A stretch of DNA of 64,000 nt from Diphasiastrum complanatum (Eukaryota > Streptophyta > Lycopodiopsida > Lycopodiales > Lycopodiaceae). Shown in pieces: positions 21,096 through 31,148 of the stretch. The stretch lies in contig CM055102.1 in the NCBI GenBank assembly GCA_029204225.1, positions 17,136,223 to 17,200,222 of the forward strand, in the 5' to 3' direction. The first letter of the stretch is position 1; each line of letters begins with the position of its first letter. Under the pieces are notes generated by a model, which was not told the origin of the DNA, ran no database searches, and saw nothing but the letters and a program-made list of their open reading frames with translations. The position numbers and the translations under genes are program-made.

Positions 21096-24000
21096 ATGAA
21101 GACAGGATTCCAGTTATTAAGAAGCTTTTCACGAAGAGCTCGTTTGCGCCGATCCTCTATGATTCAGACGCTTCGTGCCTCATGGAAAGTTTTTGGAAGG
21201 AGATGCTCCAAGATGAAGCTTCAAGTTCTAGGCGTCGCAAGATCAGGTTACTTCTTGTTTTGATACAAATCTGGTCAAAAAGGCCTTTGTTGATATTATT
21301 TTCAGAATCAGTTGCATTCATCCGTTAATAATCAAAGCACAAATTGTACTTGGATTCAAGTGCCAAATTGAAAGCCGGCCAATTTTATATCCAAATAAAC
21401 CCAAACATTAATTACTGTGTGCATTCTTGATCAGGTCTTTTGATGTTCCTTGTTGTGTGCATAGCGTAACCCATGTTACTTGCTTCAGGTTCAAAGAGAA
21501 CCTCACTTTGCACCGGAACTGATATGGGAGGCACAATTGAACCATGGACCAATCAGATGCAGCCAACAGGTGAGCCTTGCCTTATTGGAGGGCTTCCTTT
21601 CGATGTTGCTCTGCAATGCCTAGCAAGAGTACCCAGAGAAAATCATTGCCAGCTAAGGGCAGTCTGCAAGTCATGGAGGTGGGTGGTGGAGAGCGAGGGG
21701 TATTTGGAACTTAGGTCTCAGCTGGGCTGCACGGAGGATTGGCTCTATTTGCATGTTGGTGCCTCACCTCACCTTGATGAAAGGGCCGAGGGAAAACGAA
21801 CAAAATGGGAACTCGCAGGTGGTTTCAGCTCATGGCATGCTCTAGATCCTTACAGATATAAATGGCATGGCCTTCCTCCTGTTCCTTATGATCATTCCCT
21901 TACTGGAGGTCAGGTTGTGCTGGGGGCTACTTCTGCAGTTCTGAATGGAAATCTGTATGTGATTGGTGGTGCCCCTTTTGGGAAAAGTGCTATCAGGTTT
22001 GAGCGTCAGAACTTGAAACTTTCTATGTTTCTTATGCCATTTTTTATTCAGACCCAAGGGAGTTGGCTCAATTGGTTAGCTTGACATCCAAAGTTTCTTT
22101 GGTCTCAAGTTCGAGCCTTCCCTTGGAAACCAAGAAGCATTTTTTATTCAGATCACTGGAGATTGTTCGGCCCAGTCATGGAAAGTAGCATAAATGATGC
22201 ATCTATGAATCAAGTGTGATCTGCCAAAATTTTTAAAAGACAATTATACTAAGTTGCATGCCTTTGGATTCGTTTCAGCATTGTCTTGGGGTTTCCCTTG
22301 CAGGAAATTTTTTTGTTTCCCACCGTTGTGATGTTTGCTTTTTGGCCAACAATTCCTAGATTGGTGCATGGAAAATACTTGTCCTAATGGCCTTGCCAGT
22401 TTTGCAAGCTACAATGAGATTTCACTACTCATATCTTCATCTAAAATGATGCAAGCACTTTTTTGATGGCAGAGATACTTAGAGCTCAGCATACTCCTAC
22501 GCCTTCAAAAGAAAAAGTTTAGGTTGCTGGGTTGCCATCAAAATGCCATCAAAGTATTTGATGGCTGCAGCATAATCCTTTGCGTTCAAAAGAAAATGGT
22601 AGCCTGCTGCTATCACACATTGGGAAATTGATGATCTATCATCTTCCAATGGCCTCACCGTAAATGATTTCTTATTAACCTTCATGGATGTTATCTAGAA
22701 CATCCTTTCCCAGGAACAAAGGATGGTGAGCAGAATGCCTTTTTACTTCCTAAAAGTTTCTATGGGTCACAGTTTCTCACTTTTTGTTGACAACAATCTC
22801 CTTGCAGAATGTCTTTACAACCTCTCTATTAGCTATGATCCGCTTCTAAGAATTTCTTTGAGGATATGAATATTTATAATATGCCACGAGAGGTTGCTTT
22901 GAAAATTCATAATCTGTCCTTAGATGTTTTATGGGTACCGTTCAAAAAAAATCTAAAAAACAAAGTGGCAGCAGCCAGAATCCATAAACAGGCAGTCTGG
23001 TCGCAGCCTCGCAGAAGCTGGCATGTATTATCCGAAGGAAATGAAAGCTTTGCAGAACCTAATCTTTCCTGTAGGGTGAATAGTAGACTGCCAAGCGAAT
23101 CCTTTACGTGCTGTAAGATAGATTTTCTAGCATCCGGAATTTGTAGAATAGTAAAATGGCCGAAATTGCTAGAACAATAAAATGGATGAAATTTCTGGCA
23201 GTTATGTCGAGCCATAAATAAACAGCCGTTAAACCTGGTGAAAGGTCGCTAAAATATTGTTTCTCAAGTGTAAAGGATGGTGAGGCATTACCATCCTTTA
23301 AACTTTCTATGGGACACATTTTGACTTTCTTTGGGTTGTAATTTCCTTCTATAACTCCTTTTTGAATTTTCTTTTTGGCCCTAATATGCCTATGAGATTT
23401 CTTAATGGATGCCAAAATTCATTAACTGTCAGCAATAATAGTCTTGTCGCTTTAAATATTCCTGATCTTCGACAAAATTTTTATTGCTGCTTTACAAGAA
23501 CATCTTGACAACAAAAACAGGACTTTGCTAAGGGGCATAATTTCCTGAATGTCTACAGTCTGATTAAGGTTCTAAAGAATTCAATCTCACATTTGTAAGC
23601 ATCACGTTTCAAATTGTTTGAATATAGTTCAATCCTCTGCTAGGATCAATAATAATTAACAGCCGTTTCAACTGAAAGCTCAAAGCTTTTCTGCCTTTTG
23701 AAGCTAAAGTGAAGTTTGAATATATTAAAATGTTTCTTATTCTCATAATCACGAGCATATACTTCACAATATGTGCTTTGGCTATAAATCAGACTTCAAA
23801 TTACATGGTTTTGCTTATGGCGTCACCTCAAAAATTTCCAGCTTTTTTTTAACTACAGAGGTGAGCTGCTGGCAGATTCTTTCTTTTCTGATAGACATAT
23901 AGTCAAATTGGAGAACTTCAGGAAGTTAGATCTGTTATTATGTGTCTCATGCAAAATGGATCTCTCCTTATATTCAGCATTGGCCTCTAGTCAGGAGAAA

Positions 24001-25020
24001 CCCTGAAATCATGTCAGGTATAGAGAAGCCTGAATAAGTGATGCTAACTTTGATGAGTAGCTCTAGGAGCTTTGTAGGAGGATTTGACTCTGGGGACAAT
24101 GCTCCAGTAGCTTCAGTCGGACATGCCAAGTACACAATCATTTCAGTTATGGTGTGATAAATGAATGCATTTTAAACTCCAGTAATAAAAAACCACTGAA
24201 TCCCATGTTCGAACTTAGAAGCACAGGTTTGTAGCGACTGGCTTATTTGTGTAAATGTCATCTTCTCAAGACCTCTCTCAACCTTCATTGTTTTGCTTTT
24301 TGCAGGGATGTATGGGTGTATAACCTCATAAGAAACAAGTGGAAAAAGGTTGCATCTATGTTGACCCCACGTTTTGGATGCTTAGCTGGTGTTATCAAGG
24401 GCAAACTGTATGTTGTGGGTGGATCTGGCATGTGTCACCTTAGAGGGTATTCGCTTCCATCTCTTGAAATCTATGATCCAGAAAGAAACAGCTGGTGTTT
24501 TGCTGCAAGTGCAAGGGGAGCTATCACAACCCATCCAGGCAATCCTATCAAGTACGTTGCAGTGATAGAAGATCGATTATGCATAATTGGCCCACAGAAC
24601 CTAAGTGGTGAATTGAATGGTGGCATATATGATCCTGAAACGGATTCCTGGTCTGAGCTCTTGCCAGGTCTACGATCTGGATGGGGAAAACCCAGCACAG
24701 TTATGGATAACAATCTCTACACAATAGAATTGGGATGCTACCAATGCTATATTTCAGAGGAAGATAGCTGGTCCACAGTGAAATGCAACACTGTTGGATC
24801 TTTGCTAGAATGGGATCCTCGACTAGTCTCTGCTTTGGCTGGCTCTAATGGAAAGCTTTACATAGTTGGTACTCTGGGCCCTGCTTTGATTGTTATTGTT
24901 GCTCCGGTGGATGAGGGCATGATCAGCCAGAATGTGACCTGGCGTACAATGAAGCTGCCTAATGGTGTGAATTTTCTTGGTGACTTGGGGCATTGTTCTT
25001 GTCAAGTGATTAGTTTTTGA
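21096..25020 (+). CDS. F-box/kelch-repeat protein (At1g22040-like), three exons
   Basis: Predicted substrate receptor of an SCF ubiquitin ligase. Proposed exons are 21,096-21,246, 21,489-21,996 and 24,306-25,020; both introns are GT-AG and all junctions stay in frame, giving 457 residues ending at TGA. The F-box is at about residues 82-125 (LIGGLPFDVALQCLARVP, LRAVCKSWRWVV). Kelch-type strands follow: ALDPYRYKWHGLPPVP, NGNLYVIGGAPFG, then VWVYNLIRNKWKKVASM across the exon 2/3 junction, KGKLYVVGGSG and LEIYDPERNSW. Order and length resemble the Arabidopsis At1g22040 type. The junction splits the codon AG|G between SAI and DVW. Exon 1 is short, Arg-rich and the least certain part; an alternative start is the Met at 21,524. 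The 2.3-kb intron holds a tRNA-like retroposon. Substrate unknown. No stop or frameshift seen, so probably functional. Confidence 0.85.
22053..22137 (+). mobile_element. tRNA-derived SINE or retroposed tRNA with 15-bp target duplication
   Basis: The 85-bp body has a pol III A box (TGGCTCAATTGG, 22,064-22,075) and a B-box-like GTTCGAGCC (about 22,109-22,117). Its ends, CCAAGGGA and TCCCTTGG, are complementary like an acceptor stem. It is flanked by identical 15-bp copies of CATTTTTTATTCAGA at 22,038-22,052 and 22,138-22,152, the hallmark of LINE-assisted retroposition. It lies in the F-box gene intron. I see no poly(A) tail and no clean anticodon, so it is not a working tRNA gene. Confidence 0.75.
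22153..24305 (+). other. Remainder of the large F-box gene intron
   Basis: Runs to the acceptor TTTTTGCAG at 24,305. AT-rich, with no coding signal; open frames in it are short and lack homology to anything I know. Confidence 0.7.
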
Positions 25021-25529
25021 GCTCATAGCAGCTGCCAAGCTCTACCATGTACAGGACTTGGCTTAGCCCACATGGTGTGTTTTTTTAACTTCTCAAATAG
25101 CTTATGAATGCCATTGTTGGCATCTAATTTATTTGTACAAGCTCAGATATGTTTCTTGTTACAGGGCAAGCTGTTCATAGTAGTGTCACTCACTTACCTC
25201 TCAACTTTCACAGCTTACTATTAGGCTGTTCAAGTTCTATAAACTTGGCCTTGTGGACACTGGCTAATGGCCGTTAGTGGCTACACTATCCATTTCCTAT
25301 GAATCAGTAGGCGGTAATAGTCAGGGCACCTGTCACTCTGCTAGATTCTTGGCATCACAGCTTAAAGTAACATCTTCTTAATATGTAACTTTGGTGTTTT
25401 ATAATGGAAAAGGGGCGACAGTAGAAGCATCCTGTTTTGTGATCATTCTTATGTCTTCCTGCTTTTAGATTACTTTCTGTGATGTGCTTTGCTTCTGTAC
25501 TGCTTTGAATGTTATGTTATCAAAGGTTA

Positions 25530-27400
25530 TGGGCCCACGATTCGAGTGAAGATACCTCATACAAAACACTCATCACACGATACGGAGATACGAGATTGAT
25601 TGGACAGGGAACAACGATCCAAAAGGTGAAAAGGAAATGGCTGGAGAGATAACAAACGTCGTCAAGGTGAGGATGCTCAAAAAGCTGGAAGGGCCGAACC
25701 AGTCTCTGTGGAAGTGGAGGATGAGAATGGTGCTGGAAGACTGATCGTTGTGGGGAATCATGTCTGGCGATGAGTAGGAGCCCAGAGGGGATGCAGAAGG
25801 GGAGCTGCCTGACATGGAAGCAATCCGGAGTTATCAAACAAGGCAGTGGAAAGCTTTTGTCACATTATGCCTGTCTCTAGGAGAAACCCCTGCAACGCAG
25901 CTTCAGGATGCCAAAAACGCAAAGCAGGAAAGGAACATGCTGGAAGGGATATACGAAGGGAAGAGTGTTAGCAATGTGCTATCGCTGACGCAAAGACTGG
26001 CAAACGTCAAACTACAACTCACCAAGCATCTGGAAATCACCAAGGCATAGCAAGAAAGCTGGAAGCGGCAGACACACCTGCGGAAAAGACCCATCTGATC
26101 TTTACGAACTTGGGAAGCCTATCTAGCTCCTATGATCCTCTAGTGATGACGATTGGAAGGATCAGGGTGCACGATTTGGACTTAGCAGAGATCATGGAAC
26201 GATTACTGCAACAAGAGCGAATGAATCTCCTCAAAGTGAATGAGATAACGCTCATGATGCAGAGGAATAAGATGGATGGAAGAAGCTAGAAATGAAGAGG
26301 AAGTAGTCACAATATTGCTAGAAATGCTGATAAAGATAAACAAAGGGAAGGACATCATCCCCTATCATACGGCATGAGTTTGGATCCTACAAGTTCCGAA
26401 GTTGTTTACCAAGATGAGTCCTGGTACATGGACTGAGGAGCAACAATGCATATGACATTTGACAAAGGTGTATTCATCATGTTCAAGGAGCTATCCCTTG
26501 AGAAAGAAATCGTGGTTGAAAACAACCCAATTCTGAAGTTTCTTGGGATGGGAAACGTGTGCATCAATCTCTCTGAAGGCAAAAAGGAGACATTACAAGA
26601 AGTTCTGTATGCACTAGGGCCAGCGAAGAACCTGATTTCCATCCACAAGATGGCTGCATTGGGAATTGGTGTGAACTTTTTAGGAAGAAGATATGAACTG
26701 TGGAAGGGCAAGGAATTATGAGCAATTGGGCTGAAAATTGGAGGATGCTTATACAAAATTAGAGGGCATGTGACAAGATTGTACTATGTTTTCCTTGCCG
26801 TAGCAGAAAGCAAGAAGGATAGTCTGTAATTATAATGAAAATGGAGATGCATACACCCGAGAAGGATGTGGTGTTGAGAGGCCTGTACCCACGACTCCTT
26901 CCATAATACAAATGTAGCAGGAAGATTCTCTTTATACATTGAGGCCTAAGGATCAAGCACTGAAAAGTTCAAGCATTTTATTGCATTGGCTGAGAATCAA
27001 ACCAGGGAGAATTCACAATGAGCTACAGCCCTCAATAGAAAGAGCATTTTGGACAAAGTCAGTGCATGCTATATGATAACAAAGTTCTCAAATTTCTTTG
27101 GGCGGAGGCATTAGATGCAGGAGCATACATACTAACTCGCACGCCAGGGCCATCGGGAATAATGTTTCTGAGGCCATATAAAATGGGCGAAAACCCACAC
27201 TTGAACACACGAGAGGTTTTGTATGTAGAGTATATGCACTTACTTTTGAAGATGTCATGTGTACTCAGAAGCATATTAAACGATTTCTCGAAAGGTACTA
27301 TGCGAATGGATTGCATTGCATGGACACCCTAGAGATGAAGTGGCAAAGTTCATATGGGTAGATTATTTAACTTCATTGGGAGTTCAGTGCGTAGATGAGA
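25530..27400 (+). mobile_element. Copia V fragment (gag to integrase), plus strand
   Basis: Three decayed blocks in order: gag (25,814-26,290; LCLSLGETPATQLQDAKNAK, VSNVLSLTQRLANVKL, RIRVHDLDLAEIMERLLQQE), protease (26,405-26,840; DESWYMD-stop-GATMHMTFD, NPILKFLGMGNVCINL, KNLISIHKMAALGIG) and the end of integrase (27,050-27,160; FLWAEALDAGAYILTRTPG). The protease active site has a stop after its Asp. RT is absent. It starts about 500 bp past the F-box stop codon. Lineage differs from the young copia. Confidence 0.7.
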
Positions 27401-27469
27401 CCACAATTCCTACATGGAATACTTTTTCTGAGAGCTTAGTTGAAGCCACCATGGACATAGTGAGGTCAT

Positions 27470-28690
27470 ATTTGGTTGATCAGGGTTGGATGATTACAAT
27501 ATCACACACACAACACTTTCCAACAATACAATCATTTGCCACATGATCTCTTACTTGATGTCATGTTGGTAAGGTTCTTCTTTGTCACTTTAGCGGACAT
27601 GCAAATTCTTAATGAATTTTCATCCAAGTAGTGGCCAGGTGTATGGTCTTGTTTGCATATCTTGAGAGGGTGCACATGCCCCTACAACTAATCTGATACT
27701 TTACTAATCAAATCTAACATATGTTACTCGATGTTATGTTGGTAAGGTTCTTGTTGTTTCTAAACTTTATCTTAGGACATCATTGACTTCTCTATATAAA
27801 TTTGTGAAATTGGATATATTCTAATTTCACAAATAGATATTTGGCACATGATCTGTGTTTTGTTACACCATGTTTGACTATACTTGGTGAAATTGGATAC
27901 GCTCGTTAAATGTGTGGGGACGCAATCAAGTTTCTTGCATGAGCTAGATGCAATATACAATGACTTATGATTTACAAATGGATTTTATTAAAAGAGTGCA
28001 TTGGATTTTGGATTTCTCTTTTTTATCAACTCGATTGATTTGAATCGTTTGAATGTCTCCACTAATTTTTGTGTGGTTGGTAATGATTAGAAAACATTGT
28101 TCACATCATTGCGGAAGTGTTCTTGCTCTCTATGTTATCGGTATAAACAGTTTGAATATATTCAAGAATTCAATCTAGGTTAGAGATAAATTGATATTTG
28201 AGAAAAAAATTACAATTGGGATCTTGCATCAACATCGCTGTTTCTTATAGACCATTGTATCTAAGAAATATTCCATGTATATTCTGTTATTCTTTAGTGA
28301 ATTTGGTAATAGCCAAATCTATGACTATTTGCACTTACAAACTCGCAAAACTCTACTCGCAAAAAGTCAAGCCCCTTGAAAGCGTAACTCTAAATATGAA
28401 GAAGATAGGTACATAATGCCTTGAAAATTTGATGATTGATGTGAACTTGTCTATGTTGTGTCTGATGGACAAAAACATAACTCAAAATATAACTAAATAA
28501 TGAGCTAAAAAGTCGATGATTGATGTGAATTTGTGTATGTCTTATTTAATGAGCAAAACATTCAATACTATCTACTTGAGTGTAGTAATTGGTTGTTGAC
28601 AATGGTAGTCAATTTAGTGGTGCATATTTGGGATATGACAATTTCGGAATAAAGTCTGCATAATGATCATATTAAGTTTTCACAAGTGCC
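27470..28690. other. AT-rich spacer without genes
   Basis: Contains two imperfect copies of a segment including TACT-GATGT-ATGTTGGTAAGGTTCTT (about 27,548 and 27,722). No coding signal. Confidence 0.6.
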
Positions 28691-28699
28691 AAAAGAAGC

Positions 28700-29460
28700 T
28701 CACTTCAAATCAGAAAAAACTCGCCTCAATAAGCTCTTCAAAAGTCCTCCCCCTTCCAAGGCGAGTACTTCTTGGTGACAATAGCCAACATAAGATTGAA
28801 GGTACTACTATTAATCTAAAAGCTGATGACGGGTATATGTCGCGGGGAGGGGCACCAGGGGCGGTTGGACATGGCGCCCGCGTGCGTCCCAAATGAGGGC
28901 GGTGTCGTTCGCCATCGGGATATTGCCCGCGCGCGGTTCTCAGTAGGCCGGAGCGGCCTTGGAAGAACGTTGTATGTGCTGACCCTCAGTACAATTTACT
29001 CTTTGATGCCAAGATGCCAGATTTTGGAATGACAATGATCTTTGAATCTGATAATGCAAAATTTATAATAGTCAAACAAGTAGAGTCATTTCCACTATTG
29101 TAAGAAGAGGCAATTTGTATTGAGAAGACATTTCTAGCCACAATGAGGGTACAATATTTGCTTTTGATGATTGAAGTGAGAATGAATTGTGGCATAAGAA
29201 GATGGGGCATGTAAACATCGAAGCCATGCTACAAATGAATCAACAAAGCATGGTCACTGGAATGCCTATAAAAAATGCTTATTTGAATTTTTGCAAATCT
29301 TGTGTGTCTGGAAAAACTTCAAGATCCATTCAGTCATCAAGGCACTCGTGTAGATCAAATTCTAGAGCTTGTGCATTCATATCTATGTGGTCCTATAAGA
29401 GTTAGGTCATTGTCAAGTTCCAAGTATTTTGTGACCTTTATTGATGACAACAGACACATA
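28700..29460 (+). pseudogene. Copia VI protease and integrase start, with a GC-rich insert
   Basis: The protease segment LGDNSQHKIEGTTINLKADD (about 28,775-28,835) and its continuation, past a GC-rich insert, PQYNLLFDAKMPDFGMTMIF, are followed by GAG-pre-integrase LWHKKMGHVNIEAMLQMNQQ with FCKSCVSGKTSR, then LELVHSYLCGPIRVRSLSSS and KYFVTFIDDN of the integrase core. The tract ends at about 29,460. Stops and frameshifts are present. Confidence 0.7.
28838..28968. other. Very GC-rich island inside a copia protease remnant
   Basis: About 130 bases with runs such as GCGGGGAGGGGC, ATGGCGCCCGCGTGCG and TTGCCCGCGCGCGG, in sequence that is otherwise below about 40% GC. It separates two halves of the copia VI protease. 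Origin unknown. Confidence 0.6.
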
Positions 29461-29609
29461 TGACGGTCTTTGTTTAACAAAATCCTTCAAAGTTTTCAAA
29501 ATTTTGCCACTACATAGGGTGCATCACTCATCAAACCTAAACTTGACATGTGTAAGCAATCTAACTATCTCAAGTTACATCACAATCAAATTTTGGCCAA
29601 AGATACATG

Positions 29610-30205
29610 AATAAACTTCTTAGAACAAGATGAAAATGAAGAGAAATACTCCCTTTGCCTTGTGACATGTGAGCTCACTGCCACTATAAATCCACCAAGG
29701 ATCTTCCTTCATAGAAATTGATGGTGTACACATGTCTGCCATGAGTGACTCCTCCTCTTTGAAGCCATCTTCCTCTTGATTGCTGAAGTTCACTTGCCTT
29801 ACTTTTTGCTTTTCTTCATCTCTCTTCTTCATGTAGCACTTTGAGATAACATGTCCCTTTTTGCCACAATAAAAGCACTTGATTTTGGATTTCCTACTTG
29901 CTCACCGTCCTCCTTGGATTTGTCCTTCTTGGAATGTGTCTTCAATTTGACTTTGACTTTGTCATGAGAGAAGAAAGCATTCTCCTCACCTCCATTCTTG
30001 AGTTGTCCCATCCTAGCAAGCTTGTTTTCAGGCCTACTCTCCTTGGCCACCATGGTAGCTCTCCTTGGTTTTCATAAGATTCAACAAGATTAGCAAATTC
30101 ATCACTAAGACCATTCAACACCACTTGGACAAGACCCTTTTGCCAGAAGGAAATGCAAGCTCCCTATTATAGTCTTTGACCCTCAAAACATAATTTTGAG
30201 CACTC
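29610..30205 (-). pseudogene. Copia VII gag and protease remnant
   Basis: Minus strand: end of gag (LSDEFANLVESYENQGELP), basic linker (KVKVKLKTHSKKDKSKEDGE), a damaged zinc knuckle region and protease WWIYSGSELTCHK. The catalytic Asp of the D-S-G triad is Tyr. The gag end breaks at about 30,205. Confidence 0.75.
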
Positions 30206-30488
30206 CCAATCATAAGAGAGAGATGTGTTGGAAGGGTCCAATCAAAAGTGAAGAATGTTGTATCACACATCTGATAGGATTAGAGAGGCTATATTTAAGG
30301 GGTCCAAAAGGAATTAAGCTTGGATCTCCACAAGTTTCTATATGTACTTTCATTCCCTTCATTAACGTATGATCTATGAGTTTTTGTGTCAATTTGGAAG
30401 TTTGCCCATTTGGCTTGTATTGCCTTCTCTCTCTAGATGAGCCCAAAAGTGATATTTTCTCTCTCTACCCGAGGAGAGGAGCTTGTTG
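30206..30488. other. Spacer at the left flank of the young copia
   Basis: No recognised gene. Ends in GGACT, the left copy of the target duplication. Confidence 0.5.
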
Positions 30489-30493
30489 GGACT

Positions 30494-31148
30494 TGTGAAA
30501 AATACAGATCCTAAGTGGATCTAAACTCCAAGATCATTGGCTTGAATGCTTGCACTCCAAACTACATAAGCTAGGAATTGGCAACACATTCTATGCTACC
30601 TAGAATGCAAAGAACTTGATCAAAAAGCATTTATCACAAATGGAAACTTCCATAAACATCAAGTGCGGCCCAAAATAGCATTATACAATCCATAATACAT
30701 CAGCCTACCACTTTTGGAAAGCACCTAAGATCATACACAATAGCTTGAAGACAATACACACAACAATGCTCTCAATGGAGGAAGAAACAATGACAATGAT
30801 CTATTGATCTCAATGAAGCATACAAAAGGTTTCTCCAACCTGTTCTCCACGACTTCCCTACTATTTATGGATGAGGAAGATGACTCTCTCTCCTCTCTCT
30901 AGAAGGTACTTGACCCTAGATATTCCCTATATAGGAAAAATAGCTAAAAATGGCTTATATGACCAAAATACATCAAAATGGTCTCATTTTGAAGGGTATG
31001 AAGTTTGACACTTCATCATACTGAAAAAATACAGTAAATAAAAACATTGTGGCCTGGTTCACACGTGTGAAACTCCAGAACCAAAACTATTTACAATTTT
31101 AGCCAATTTAGGCCTCAAACTAGCTAGGAAATGTTGACAATTTTCACA
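30494..31148 (-). repeat. Young copia 3' LTR (655 bp)
   Basis: Inverted termini TGTGAAAA...TTTTCACA. Contains the sense TATA box TATATAGG (30,926-30,933 on the complement) and the 14-bp palindrome TTCACACGTGTGAA at 31,058-31,071. It keeps the 33 bases missing from the other LTR; the solo LTR at 6,962 also has them, so this is the ancestral form. Confidence 0.97.

Noticed and set aside
22053-22137. A functional tRNA gene in the F-box intron
   Set aside because: Boxes A and B are present but the arms do not fold into a full cloverleaf, no clear anticodon loop exists, and the flanking 15-bp duplication shows retroposition.
22866-23415. Overlapping frames within the large F-box intron
   Set aside because: Occur on both strands, lack motifs, and lie between a well supported donor and acceptor.
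28838-28968. Plastid or ribosomal DNA insertion
   Set aside because: High GC drew the idea, but I do not recognise any rRNA or plastid gene sequence in it, so I left the source open.
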